From positions 1,264,175,424 through 1,264,239,423 of the forward strand of contig OY728147.1 of NCBI GenBank assembly GCA_963277665.1: a DNA stretch of 64,000 bases, in the 5' to 3' direction. Both the position numbers and the translations under genes were made by a program. Of this stretch, positions 27,233 to 40,167 are shown in pieces. Numbering within the stretch: the first letter of the stretch is position 1; every line of letters begins with the position of its first letter. This stretch comes from Viscum album (taxonomy: Eukaryota; Streptophyta; Magnoliopsida; Santalales; Viscaceae). The notes under the pieces were generated by a model. The model saw only the letters and a list, made by a program, of their open reading frames with translations. It was not told where the DNA came from and did not search any database.

Positions 27233-30200
27233 GAAATTTATCCCAATTTTTTGGAAAATATAATATAATGAAATAAACTGTGGACTTAATTTTCTATTCA
27301 CTGAAAAATTAAATACACTTATCCTAGAAGATACATTATGGAAAAAATTATCTCATACCTCAATTGAGAGATCTTTCTTCAAATTTTATGCTTAACAATT
27401 ATGCAGTCTCTGAGCTATACCAATATAATGGTAAGTAATAATTACCATTTTAACCAAAGCATTTTCCAATTTTTCTCCCAAATAAATTCATTCTAAAAAA
27501 TAATTACATCATGATAGAGTCTTCCAGAACTTTATATATAATACCTCAAGTGTTTCAATATGAATTATTGAATGCAGATTTTTATTTATATAAAAATTCG
27601 TCAAATGTAATATTTTTATACCATTATCTCTAATATTATAATGAGTATGACTTAATCACATCCTATAATAATTTTTTATTTCCATATGACTATCTATAAG
27701 ATCATGAAAAACAACATAATCTCAAAATTATATACGTTAGCATCAACTACTAAATTCACTTACATAAATTTATTATAAATATTTGATCATGGTTCGATAT
27801 AATATATAGGGTAATTCCATGTAACTAGAATATATCACTAGGATGGAGTCTAAAAATTCTGTACAATGACATAGTATCTCAAATAGGAAGAAAATAAAAT
27901 TATTTATTCTAAAAATAATTAAAAACAAAAATTAAATTATTTACACATGTTTTCATTGGTAATATTACTAAAATATTGATGGATATATTCCCCCATTTAT
28001 AATCTGTCCCTAAATGTACTGAATCATTCAATTTGGGGGTTATCATTCAACTTAATCCTGATGAATAGTCAAACATTTCATGGTAAAATCTACAGTATCC
28101 TTTTTCATTTCTTCTCATAGTAATATTCTTAGAGGTCCCTATAAATCATAGTACCTCAAAAATTATTAGAAAATGATGAACTTTTATCCTCTATCAATAA
28201 TTTATTATTCAAATATAGATCATATATAGAACATATCTTCATTATAAATGTTATAAAACATTAATTATTTATATTATATATTGGTAACACATATTCTTTA
28301 ACTAATTTTATTCTTCCTTACAACCCATGAATTTTTATGAACCTTCTTAATTTTTCCTGATAAGGATGATAACACTAATACATGCATTAAACGTAAATGG
28401 ATATTATATGGAAAACATCATGTCCAAAATTAATAAATTCATTAACAATAGTATTGTGTTATATATTTTTTAGAGTTACAAAAGAAATATTATTTCATCA
28501 TAATGTATCATGTTCCTTATTATCTCATTCCAGATATTATTGGATTTTAAAATAATAATACCCTATCAGTTCAAAGTATCCACTTTATCTCATGTTTGTT
28601 TCATTAAGAGTAAATATATACTATAAACATTTATGTTTTTTATATATTTAAAATCATTCCTCATATATAAGAATCTTAAAATTATTTATCGAAAACAACA
28701 CTATCAATATCAAGGTCATGAATTGAGGATTTATTCTCATGGTTTTACAATTAGAATGATGCATAAGCAATCCATTTTTCATCATGCATCAAGGGAAATC
28801 CAAGACCTTTTAATGAAGAATCCCTATAAATATAAAAATATTAGTTTCTTGATGAAAGTTGAAATACTAACCGAGTAACCATTTTATATTTTATATTTTA
28901 ATATATAATCATCTGAAACATTTTTCTATATTCATTTTAACTACATTAAAATAATCATGCTTAGTGGGATAGATAGATAACAAATTCTTTAAAAAAACCA
29001 TCAGTATTAACCCATTAATCCATGAAATCTATGATTGTATATGATATTTTTAGGTCTTTTCAAGTCATATGAAATGTTATTTTTACTATAATATATTGTA
29101 ATACCATATTAAGAAAAAATATAAACACAAAAAGTAATATGTTGCAATAAAAAGATGAATTTTATATATTTTCACTAAAAATTATTTTCATTCACGTTAA
29201 ATTGAAAAATCCTCCAATATTTTTCAGGATCCTATAATATTTCAAAATATTATAGAATACAATCAATTAAAAATACCTAAAATGTATTCAAGTAATCTAT
29301 GAAATGTCTTTTCATAATATCCATGAATAAATTAGGTGTACAAGTCAAACCAATATAAATAACTACTAAATTATAATTCTCATGCATATATATTATCACA
29401 ATGTTTGGAACAACATAATATTTCACTAGTATCTTATGATATTGGGACCTAATATCAATATTCTGACAGTAATTTTCTCTCCGAATTGGATCAAAAAAAT
29501 TATCTAAATAATGAAAAAGATACATTTTTTTGTCAATAATTTTATTTATCCCTCCAAAATCAATAAAAAATACTCATGAAACAATCATTAATTCTATGAA
29601 AAATAATTATCACCCTAAGGTAATGTGCTAGGTAGGATTATATGAATAAAACGAAACTCCAAGGACTATGTTTTTAATTATAATAACTCTAATGGATGCA
29701 TTTGATAAAGGGGTTTTGAAATTGGAATGACTTCTAAAACAAATTATACAAATAATTAATCCTACCAATATAAAGAAACACTTAGAAAATCATTATGAAA
29801 TGCTTTCCTAAATTAATTTACCCTAGTGATATCAATTATCTAATAAAATTCCCTCCTTTTGAAAATATTACCATGGTAACATTCACTACATTATTTTATA
29901 AGTTTTTTTCTTCCAGTTATTTTATCATATGTATAATCTCGATATTATATACATATTCAACTCACAATAGGAAATGATTATAACATTTTTATAATTTAAA
30001 TTAATATTATAATTATAAATTTAAATCCAATACATACATATAATAAAAACAAACTAAACTATAAGAATGATAAAAAATAAATAAAACATAATCTATAGAT
30101 TATCATAAGATGATTCTTATAAATAATTTCTCCCTTAATACATCCAATATATGTTTTTAGTAATTTTTTTTCCCTATTTCTTATAGTGACATATCTATTT

Positions 30201-33200
30201 TCTAATTAATATCATAGAAATAAATTAAAAAAAATGCTTTGAATGAAATTGTGATTTGGTATAAATTGATTAGACATGTAATATACAAAACAACACATCA
30301 ATAAATGGTCTTATATTTCACTAATATTTCATGAATAAATATTCCACAACCTTCTTCTAATAATATTGATGATTGTCAACATTCATTCATTTATTTTGAA
30401 AAGCATTAGCATAATGGAACATCTCATAGCATTTAAAACATGCCATATACTTAGTATGAAAATAAATCCTACCTTTACCATGATTCTATTTATAAAATTA
30501 ATTATAATATAATCCTACATACCCCATTGATAAAGCATTCTAAATATCATATAATACATTCTGAATTCTTCTTACTACACTAATAAAAAGAAGCGAATTT
30601 ACCAAGAGAAATACTCTAAATTACCCTTTAATGTTATAAAATTTTTATAAACCAATATTTACCTTTTCAAAACACCACAAATCATTATCATAAGGTTTGT
30701 ATTAATTATAATTCTATTTTTATTAAATAATTTGTTTTAAAAATTAGTAATCTCTTTTTATTTTATTACCATGTTCTACAATGAAATTTTTTGCATTATT
30801 GGACAATATAGTAAAATTTGCTTCATTGATGGAAATATAGTTTTCATCAACTTTAGTTATTTCATAAAATTTTCATTCTATTATCTATAAAATATTTTTT
30901 CATGGAAAATATCAATAAATATCTTCCACAATGACATCAATATCATCTTTTCCTCTGTTATTATTAATTAGAGATCACCACTAATTAACATCAACTTCAA
31001 AATTAATAATCTAAATAATTACATTTTGATGGTCGTGAAATCAAAATTAAAAGAGTTAAATTTATAGAGAATTGATCAATACATTGGCTACCACCCTTTT
31101 TGAGGCTCAACCAAAATTCATAGTGTGATGTTTCATGACATTCTCCACTTTGGACCATTTCTTATATAAAGAGTTTAGTGACTCTCAAGAATGAGTTCCA
31201 CTAGTAGAAGAATGAATTTTTTGAGTTTCTAAAAATAAAAACAACTCAATTAAAATTTCCACAATACCTAGTTATTAATATTCAATGATATTATCATATT
31301 TATTCCTTTCAACTTCAGATTCTGAATTTCATCAATGAATACTAATTCAGAAAAAGACATATATTAAAATTTTAATAAAGGAAACCCCAATATTTTTTTC
31401 AGGGTGATATAATCAATAGATTAATTTACTATAGAAGAAATTTATAAATATAATCATAAATTATAATATAATCAAACAATTTAAATAGATACTTACTACA
31501 ACACACCATAAAAAGATTAACCTAGAACTATATGATTTGTAATAAGAGTTTCAAATTTATAATTTTATAGCATGGTTACATTTAGAGTTATATAGATTCT
31601 AAAAAACTCCCTCATATAAATTTATTAATATAAAAATAGAAACCTTACTCAGTGTCTATTTTATAAAACAAAGATTATTAACATTGAAAATCCTAATTCA
31701 TTAAAAAAATGATCACTTCATTTAGTAAGAATCCCCATAGTGGAATGATATACCATTCCATATTTCCATGTCAACCTTAAACCCAGTGAAAAACATTTGA
31801 ATGAGAGGGTTGTTTAAAAATTTTCAATAAGTGTTAAAGCAAGAAAATAAAATTTTTATTCTATTTTAAAAATCATGAAATAGTATTTAAAATTTTCATT
31901 TATAAATAATTGACATTAATATAAATATAATTTTTTTTATTTAATGAAAATATAAAATTCAAATAAAAAATGATTTCAAAAATAATTCCATAAGAAAAAA
32001 AATTGAAAAATTACAATCACGAGGGTTACTTTTAAAAAAATTAAAATCAATGATTTCATATTTCTGGAAAAACATACCTCTCACCCATAAATTGGTCCAA
32101 AACATTCTTAAAAAATAACATCATTCTCAAACATTTGAAAATCAATATGCATCTATGAAAAATAATTTTCCAACCTACAACAATTATTTTTGTACCTTGG
32201 GAGATAATATTTATAAAAATATTACAATAACACTTTCAAGAACACATATACATGGAAAGACCTCTTAGTTAATTAAATCATATATTCTGTAGAGAAAAAA
32301 ATAAATTTGATATGCTTTTTTGAGCTTTACCAAGTGAACCCATTATCATAATAGGTGTAAAACAATAAAAAAATACATAAAACACATAATACATTTAAAT
32401 CATAAAAACTCTTAAAATATCTACTTGAACACCTATATGAATGCATATTCTAGTTATACGTAAAAAATAGAAGAAATAATGTTTTTAATTTAAATATATT
32501 TAGAAATAAAAATATAAAAAAAACCAGGAAATAAAATCATATTTAATAAATTAAAATATATTGTGGAATATTATTATATATTAATATTAATGAATGTGAG
32601 AAAAAATTCATGACATAAATCATTAATAAATAACAATTTATAGGTTTTTAAAAAATGAAGAATTCACCCATTTAGAAAATAGTGAAAAGATTTGTTTTAA
32701 CAAATTAATAAATAAAATCAATAATGGTTCAAATTTTCTTCACATAAATTTATCTAAATGAATAAAATTATAGTTTTATTTTAATGAACATTGATATAGA
32801 AAAAAAATTTGAAATTATTTTAAACTTTAAAAATCACGTTTTAATAAAAATATCATACCTCATGTGTGACTCTATAGGCATGTTGATTATCATCTTAAAT
32901 AATAAACATATTTTAATTATTTACATTTTTAATAAAATGTATCTGGATTTTTACAAACTTTTTGACATTGAATTTCACTTAATACCTAGTGTTATATTAT
33001 TCCTAATTTTGTTATGTTCATGTCAGACGTTTTTTATGACGTTCGATTCACAATCCCAAACCAAAAATAGTCTGTTGATCATGGTCAATGGCTTCATTTT
33101 TCGATCATATAAATATTATTTATAGTAAAATATTTTTTATTTTTCAGTGAATAAAAAATTAAAACCGTACAAAAATGGAAGTAAATAAAAACAAATCACA

Positions 33201-33817
33201 TCTCTTCCCAGAGGGGGTATGTCACAGGTATCCATGATAAACATTATCATTTTCTTACGGATAGAAGGGTATGAAATAGAGTAATATATTAAAAATAACT
33301 AATAATAATTTAATAAATATAATATATATTCATTAGATGAGTAAATTTATTAACATTTGTGATTTAGTGATGAAAGAAACATGTCACTACATGAAAATGT
33401 TGAGTAACATGTACATGTGAGCAATGTATTCATTTCCCATGGGATAGAAAAAAAGATGAAAAAAGGTTATAATAAACACAATAAAAATTAAATATATATG
33501 ATATATTGATGAAATTATGTTATCATGGTTATGTTATAATATAAGGAGGTTGAGGAAAAAAATAAAATGACTAAACTAAGTAAACTGTTATACATCATCA
33601 TTGGAAAACCTCCTTTTCACTACACTAAAATCATTACTGGATGACATTTTGTGGGATCCAATTCTGTAGAAAATGGGGATAATTGTTGGTATGATATTTT
33701 CATAGGGATTGGTTGAGATAAAACAATTATGATGTGTCAGGAATATATGGGAGGTGTTTCCGTTTTATTAGTGATGCAAGAGGACAAGTTCTAATTTTTA
33801 TCATCTTTTAAATATTA
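27233..33817. other. Very AT-rich DNA, no recognisable feature
   Basis: Long stretches are nearly pure A/T. The longest frames (28,633-28,878; 29,277-29,525 minus; 32,784-33,125) have no motif. A short minus-strand 'ggtatagctcagagactgca' near 27,400 looks like a tRNA A box but has no matching B box. Nothing firmer is visible. Confidence 0.5.
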
Positions 33818-35180
33818 TAAATTTTAACACCCCGAGCTTCCACGATACGCCTCTCTTTCAATAATGCAATAGCTTGCATTGTACGCAAGTTCGAGTTCTA
33901 ATACACCGTGACTAATCAAAGTAGCCATTATGAATAGTAATAACCACTTTTTAAAATTATAGAAATCTTATATTTCAAAATGGACTTCATTTTTGTATTC
34001 ATAATATCGAAATTAGCATATGTTGAATTTTTGGTATTTTTCTGAGAACTTCTAATTTTTTTATGAATAGTGAAAAATACTTAAAAACAACTTTTTTAAT
34101 CAAACTAATTTATAGTGATAAATTATACTATTTAGTGGTTTTAAAGTATAATTAGAATATATTTTTACAATTTTATCCAATGGTGGTCATTAGAATTAAT
34201 TTAACATTGAAATTGGACATAAACAATTGCCAATCTTTTGATATAAATTGTTTCTTAAAAACACGCTATTTGTTGTAACAGAGGGAATTAATAATAAAAT
34301 TAATTAATGCAACATATATTTTTGGAATTTTTTAAAATAGACATAATTTTTGAATTCGGAATATCAATTATAGATTAGGGTGAAATTTTGGCATTGTTCT
34401 GAAAAACGTCAATTTTTGATGAATAGTGAAACCACTAAGTGGTAGTTAAATAACTGATTTTTTATTTAAATGAAATATTACAACTTATGTGATTTGAATT
34501 TCAAAAATCCGACATACATGGTTGTCATTAAGAAGTAAAATGTGGTTCAATAAGATTAAAATAATTTTTGGTGGATAGTAACTTTTAAGTTCTTAATCGC
34601 GATTAGAGGTAATTAGTGTAGTTTAAGGTAAAAATAATGTTTTAATAATATGATATGAGCATGAAACTTGTCCTACTCCTATTGGATGAATCATGGCCGA
34701 CAAAGACAACCCATGGGTCAACTTGGGGACCCCATGGAGCCACTTTGGTTGGAAAATGACATTAATATATATATATATTTAATGTTAAAATTAAATTGAC
34801 ACAAACATGAGTTATTTTACTAACACAGTCTTTAAGTGGGGTTACACAAGTCCAAATTTTGATTATAAATATTTATTAGAAAGCTAAAACGATTTCCTAC
34901 ATCATAGTATTTTTTTTATAATTTGTATACATTAAATAAATTAAATTAATTATGACATCATGATGATGCAGTGATGACCTCATTATTTAACGATTTAAAT
35001 AAAATGGGAAGATCATGCAAAATCCATGGCTTAAACTTGTCCAAAGCCAATTGGATGAGGGGATTTTAAACCCTTATCACCTTAGCCTATAATTATATAA
35101 GTTAGGGACCTTTATAATCCTTAAATCATTGTGTAATAATGTAACATTTCAATCATTCCAAAAGAGCCCCTCCTCTCCAC

Positions 35181-35190
35181 TTATAAAAGG
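35181..35190 (+). promoter_or_regulatory. LTR promoter TATA box (5' LTR)
   Basis: 'ttataaaagg' sits in a locally C/T-rich context (cccctcctctccac before, cccacacctctcccacc after), typical of a plant LTR promoter. Transcription is expected to start about 30 bp downstream near 'ttcacacc'. The same box is kept in the 3' LTR. Confidence 0.7.
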
Positions 35191-35357
35191 CCCACACCTC
35201 TCCCACCTTATTCACACCATCAAGCCATTTCTCTCGGCCAACCTCTGCCCAAATACTCTCCCAACTTCCCCCTCTTACTCCTAGAAGCCTCACTTTGGGA
35301 AGAACTCTTCCCAAGGAAGCCTTTGGCTCAAATCAAAAAGAGTTACCCGATTTTGAG

Positions 35358-37306
35358 GTAATGTCTTCTCTAATGTTGTTTTGTTTTATTTTTCTTCTAC
35401 AACCCCCTAAACTCTTTTTATTCATTTCTTTTGTAACAACACCAGTATACTCAATATACTAGGATGTTGTTATAAGAAGTATTCGAGCTACACTTACACA
35501 CACCTACATCTAATGGTTAATGAACATACGGTTTCTGTGGATGGCGAATTTCTGCCTCACGAAACGATGATTGTTCAACACTCATATAACACCTTCAAAG
35601 GTGGCCATTAAGATGTCACTATTTTTATATATGATATATATTATGTTTATGTTTCACTTATGATTCTGTATTTCTCATTTATGGCATAATTTATGATTTC
35701 CATTATGGGTAAAACGCGATAATTTCATTTTAGGAAGTGCGGACTACCGCCCCCTCAAAGTGATGTGAATTGTTAATGCCATATGTGGGATGTATAAAGG
35801 ATGGATTAAATGATATTATATATGATATTATACTGTAACTATATTATACCTTTATATAATTATGATTTCATTACATCAAATACGAAATATAAATGAAAGT
35901 AGCGTTCATGCGTACGTACGGCTTACCGTCTCCATGAACGGTGCATTTCAATTCTTACCTCTAAATGTTACGTAATATTATAAATGAATGTATATACTGG
36001 ATATATATGATATATATGACATCTAAATCGTGAATATAATTCTGGAGATAATGGATATTCTACCACATAAACAACTTGTAATTATAAGAAGCTTATTGTT
36101 GACTCAAGTACCAAAGATCGACAAAAAGACCGTTATTAACTTAAATAATTACAGAATGTTCATATCATTGTAATAAGTGATATAAAAAGGATAATGAAAT
36201 TGAAAATGGTTCTTAATAAGGTATATATTAACTCTAGTTTATTATTCAGGAGGTTAAAGAACGGTTGAGTCAAGTCGGACACGAGGTAAGGGAACTTCTT
36301 AACCCAACTTCCATTCTTTGGGTTAATCTCCTACTTTCAAATTATGTCATGATATTATTATGTCATATCTTGTATTTTTACATTATTTATGTGTACTTAT
36401 AGTGAATACACATTATATATGTACTTTATTTAAAAAACGATCTTTTTGAGGACTTCGTCTCAATCCCCTTTCATTGAGGCATATTTGGTTTTATACACAA
36501 CTTTCCTTTATACGGTGTATAAACCCCTTTGACTTTTACGTTTATTCAAAAGGAATCTTTTTTAGACGAAGCGTTTTGCTAAACGACAAAAGGGAATGTT
36601 TTTCTTTCTATACTTATGCGGTGACAATGACTTCTCTGCCGCCGTGACCATTATTTGAGTTTCGGCTTCCTCTACAAGCCATCATTTTTTTAATGAAAAA
36701 TAAATACAAAGTTTTAACTTTATTTTATTTTGGTATTGAAAATGGTTTTGAAAGCGTTTTTATTATATCAATGTGTTGTATTGATATCTTTTGATTGAAA
36801 TGTGGAAATGTTATGTTTCCTTTATGCATGTTTTATGTGATACGATTATGTTATGGTTTATGATATGTTTAAACCTATTCATATGAGGAATGCATTGGAC
36901 TTAATAAGTGACGGGTGGAGCCCGCTATAGCTCCTCGATGCATCGGCAGGTCTCATGAGACAAACTAGTGTCTTGGCACGAGGCCTTGACAAAATCTTAT
37001 TTGTGGTCTTGGAACGAGGCCTTGACTACGTGGTTATGATAGTCTGGCATTATGCATTCCATAATTATGAAAGTGGTTATTGATATTGCATGTGATTATT
37101 CGACCAGTAGAATATCCATGTGAAGAAGTGAATGGCATTATCTCATTTTACATTTTCCATATTACGTTGAAGTTCATGTTTAAAAGGCTTTTGTTTTATT
37201 TATACATTGCCTTAATTGTTAATGATTATTTATGAAAGCTTCCGCATTATTGATATCCTTACTGAGCATCTGAGCTCACCCCTTTCAATGTTTTAATATT
37301 TTCCAG
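35358..37306 (+). other. Putative two-intron spliced leader inside the 5' LTR
   Basis: Downstream of the TATA box there are ordered splice-like sites: donor 'gag/gtaatg' at 35,357/35,358, acceptor 'ttattattcag/gagg' ending 36,249, a 36-nt mini-exon (36,250-36,285), donor 'acgag/gtaaggg' at 36,286, and acceptor 'ttttccag/gatg' ending 37,306. Introns would be about 892 and 1,021 nt, AT-rich as in plants. All four sites are unchanged in the 3' LTR. Splicing would cut a leader of over 2 kb to a few hundred bases before gag. This is inferred from motifs only. Confidence 0.4.
35903..35940 (+). other. Stem-loop with CGTACGTACG core in the LTR
   Basis: Arms 'cgttcatg' (35,903-35,910) and 'catgaacg' (35,933-35,940) pair perfectly around a 22-nt loop that itself contains 'cgtacgtacg' and 'accgt'. 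It is identical in the other LTR (42,249-42,286). CpG-rich against an AT-rich background. Function unknown; it lies inside the first putative intron. Confidence 0.6.
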
Positions 37307-37546
37307 GATGTGAAGAAGTATTCTATGAATGACCTGCATGGATAGTCAGAAGAGGATATGAGTGTGGACTATGAAGACTTTATTATTAGTTTTTCACTTT
37401 ATGATGTAATGTAACATTTATGAATGTATCTAGTGTTTCCAAGGCTACTAAACTAATCGGTCTATCGAGACTTGATCTTTTGTGATCATGCCAATGTTAC
37501 GAAGTAACACACCAGCTCCGGGTAGCTGGGGTCGGGGCGTTACAGT

Positions 37547-37557
37547 TGGTATCAGAG
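37547..37557 (+). promoter_or_regulatory. Primer-binding site, initiator tRNA-Met
   Basis: 'tggtatcagag', two bases after the LTR end, is complementary to the 3' end of plant initiator tRNA-Met, the usual primer for gypsy chromoviruses and most copia elements. Confidence 0.9.
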
Positions 37558-38045
37558 GCAGTTTAGTACTAACCTTGGAAGCTAGATTTAGATAAACTCT
37601 GATTAGAGCACATAGACCTAAGATGAAATTTGAGGATTAGTATAGAAGAACTTCCTAGAATTTTGGCATTATAGAGATGTTGTGAGTTTTCCGAGCAATA
37701 CATCCCTGTCTGGAAACGAGCAGGTAGAGGCGGCTCTGGCACAGATGTACCTAGGGGTAAAACTAGAAAACACTGCTTTGAGCTAGACTCGAACGGGAAC
37801 TGGTGCACGACAACGGGCCTTGCTGCACTCTTGGTTACGACACTCCCGAGGGATATGCTTAAGATAACTCTCATTTTCTTTAAAAATCATTATGAAGGGT
37901 TTATGAGTATATACTTCCTCAAAGAAAACATTTTTATGATTATGGATTATATCCATAAATAGTTCAATTTATGTTAAGTATTTTATAAGTATGGAATTAT
38001 GTATTTTGATTCATAAACTAATATAGTTTATGCCATTGTTTAGAA
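37558..38045 (+). other. 5' untranslated leader before gag
   Basis: About 490 bp between primer site and gag ATG with no coding motif. A packaging signal would be expected here, but none is identifiable by sequence alone. Confidence 0.6.
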
Positions 38046-39113
38046 ATGGCGCCTAGTGGAAGGAATGGAAACCGTATCAATGTACGAACTCCGTGTAGGT
38101 ATTGCCCTCCTGCTCAAGATAATTATTGTGGATCTAGAGATACAACTGGTGCTAATCAACTTATTACCATACTGGGACAACTCACTCAGGTTATGAATAA
38201 TAACCTTACTCATATGGAGCACCCTGATTCGCAACGTGGAGGATCAAGGATAGACCGTTTCATGAGGCAACAACCACCAACCTTCAATGGGAGTACAAAT
38301 CCTATATTACCTGAGAAATGGATAAATTCCTTATAGAAAATATTCCATGCCTTGGGGAGTAGTGAAAGGGAGAAGGTTGTCATGGTAGTTTACCGCCTCA
38401 CTGGAGATGCTGATTAGTGGTGGTCGCTGATTCAAAACACAAAGGAAGATGATGACGTATCAAATATGGAATGGAGGGAGTTCAAAGAGCTTTTCTTAGA
38501 AAAATACTTTCCTCGTGACCATCGAGCAGATATGGAAAGGCAATTTCTGAGTTTGAGGCAGAAGGAGGATGAGAATGTCGCAAATTATGAGGCTAACTTT
38601 ACAAGGTTAGCGAGGTATGCTGCCGATTATATATGTAACCCAAGGAGTAAGAATGATCGTTTCTTTGATGGGTTAAAACCATTTCTCCGTCAAGCTTTAG
38701 TATCACAATCCTTCTCATCATACGAAGATATTGTCTCGTGTGCTATCAAGACAGAAAAGGAATTCTCTAAGTCTTATGACAACAAAGTAAAGCAAGAGAA
38801 GAAGAGAACGGTGGAACAAGAGACAGATAAAGGGAAAAAGGTAAAGAAGGATTTTCCATTATGTGATAATTGTGGGAAGAATCACCCTGGTACGTGCCTA
38901 AAAGGAAAGGGAGTTTGTTATAAATGTGGAGAAAAGGGTCACCAGGCTCGTGATTGAAAGGGAAAGAAAGAGGCTATCAAAGTTGAATGCTACAATTGTA
39001 GAGAAATGGGTCATTATGCAAATGAATGTCCTAAGAGTCAAGGAAACTTACCTCAGAAAAGGCCAAGGGATCAAGGCCAATCTTATGATGTGACTACAGT
39101 TGAAGCGGAATAA
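38046..39113 (+). pseudogene. gag: Ty3/gypsy gag (capsid-nucleocapsid), three in-frame stops
   Basis: One reading frame of 355 codons starting MAPSGRNG, a usual length for chromovirus gag. The order is an N-terminal region, then 'FMRQQPPTFNGS', the retrotransposon gag capsid domain ('REFKELFLEKYFP' near residue 143; 'FDGLKPFLRQAL' near residue 208), a Lys-rich linker, then nucleocapsid: a partial CX2C segment (CDNCGKNHPGTC), knuckle one (CYKCGEKGHQARD) and knuckle two (CYNCREMGHYANEC). Gag packages the RNA into a cytoplasmic particle. Stops are TAG at 38,334, TAG at 38,415 (just before the conserved WW) and TGA at 38,955, which replaces the last Cys of knuckle one. No frameshift is seen. The ORF ends at TAA 39,111; no pol follows. 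The gene is clearly dead, but only by three point changes. Confidence 0.92.
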
Positions 39114-40156
39114 TTATTGTATTTGTGTTTTTGGACTCAAGAACTAGATTATGGTTATACGAATAATGTGATATATATATAAGGATTGTACTGCAGTACA
39201 TGTTGTCTTCATTAAGGATTTAATATGATGAAGGTAATCATATTTTTAGTATGTGACACTAAGAGAAACTTTACTTTGTTTGGGGAATCTGAGGTTACAA
39301 TTGATTTTGGAATTTAACGACCCTTTATAGAAAGTCTGGACGGAGGTATTTTGGAGAACTATAATGGTTGGAATGGATTAAGTTAATCTTTGGATAGTAT
39401 TGTTTAAGGTTAAAACATTTATGAAGATTATTTTTGGAATAGTATAGTACTATATTTTTTAGGAAAAGGACAACCTGCAGGGTGAGGCATAACCCGTCGC
39501 GTCGGACAAAGCTGCAGGAATCGAACCCACAACCATAGTGTGACAGGCCTTTATTTCCTACCACTAGCCGACAGGAAGTCCCTGGTCATTACAAAATAAT
39601 TTTACTAATCTAAATGGTATGTGTTAATATTTGGAACCTTATACAATTAGGATAAGTATAATATTTTTGAGTTCTATTATCTTTTTGAGTGAAAGATGAG
39701 TTGAAGGTTGAAACTCTAATTGTCAAGAATAAATATATATATACCTATCTCTTATTCAATGAATAAATTAATTCTTAAACTTTAGTAAAGGGATATTAAA
39801 ACAAAAATATGTGTTATCCTAATACCTTATGTCTTGTTGAACTGATGATATTTTTAATCAACATAGATTTAAGGCTTTGAGGCCCTCAATTTGACAGTTG
39901 ATTGTGATTGATGACCTCAATCACTCCCTACAAATATTTACGTTTTTCCTCCAATTATATGTCTCTAATTGCCACCAATGTTCTCCTAATCTAGATCATA
40001 ATTGGGTGGTGACTTTTTCATTTCCCTTTCCCTCTTATTAAGGCTAAATTTTATTAACCTTATTTCCGATGTGGGTTTTCCACAAAGGTATTTTCTATTT
40101 TCAACCTCTTATTTTCAAAGAAAAAATTTCAAATTGCGAGGACGCAATTTATTGAA
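39114..40156 (+). other. Noncoding remainder of the internal region
   Basis: About 1.04 kb where pol would be. It contains the SINE-like insertion at 39,455-39,583 and otherwise AT-rich sequence. Right before the polypurine tract, 'gcgaggacgcaattt' (about 40,136-40,150) looks like the end of a gypsy pol, where intact relatives carry 'gaggacg' just ahead of the tract. So pol seems to have been lost by deletion leaving only its tail. Confidence 0.55.
39455..39583 (-). mobile_element. tRNA-derived SINE (Pol III A and B boxes)
   Basis: On the minus strand the order is 'gtcggctagtgg' (A box, complement of 39,561-39,572), about 33 bp, then 'gggttcgattcc' (B box, complement of 39,517-39,528), a unique body, and an A-rich end (T6 on the plus strand at 39,455). 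Length near 130 bp fits short plant SINEs. I could not find a clear target duplication. The CpG-rich body (cgacgcgacggg) suggests a recent insertion. A tRNA gene is excluded because no cloverleaf closes. Confidence 0.6.
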
Positions 40157-40167
40157 GTAGGGGAAAA
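40157..40167 (+). promoter_or_regulatory. Polypurine tract (plus-strand primer)
   Basis: 'gtaggggaaaa' directly precedes the TG of the 3' LTR, the correct position for plus-strand DNA priming. Confidence 0.85.

Larger units (their letters stand above)
33823..37544 (+). repeat. 5' LTR of the gag-only gypsy element
   Basis: 3,722 bp. The first bases are TTTAACACCCC, so the terminal TG has mutated to TT; the end is GGCGTTACA. U3 runs to about 35,210, judged by the TATA box, leaving an unusually long R-U5 of about 2.3 kb that holds the splice-like signals and the hairpin described separately. It carries the block 'gctcctcgatgcatcgg' and a 'ctgagcatctgagctcaccc' block near 37,262, resembling sequence I associate with plant chromovirus LTRs. 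Confidence 0.92.

Noticed and set aside
27395..27425. tRNA-like A box on the minus strand
   Set aside because: No B box at the right distance and no foldable tRNA; at best a stray SINE scrap.
32784..33125. 113-codon plus-strand frame rich in Ile, Leu, Phe
   Set aside because: Hydrophobic look comes from A/T-rich codons; no conserved feature and no promoter context.
37569..37874. 101-codon minus-strand frame at the gypsy leader
   Set aside because: Antisense to the primer site and 5' leader of the retrotransposon; explained by that feature.
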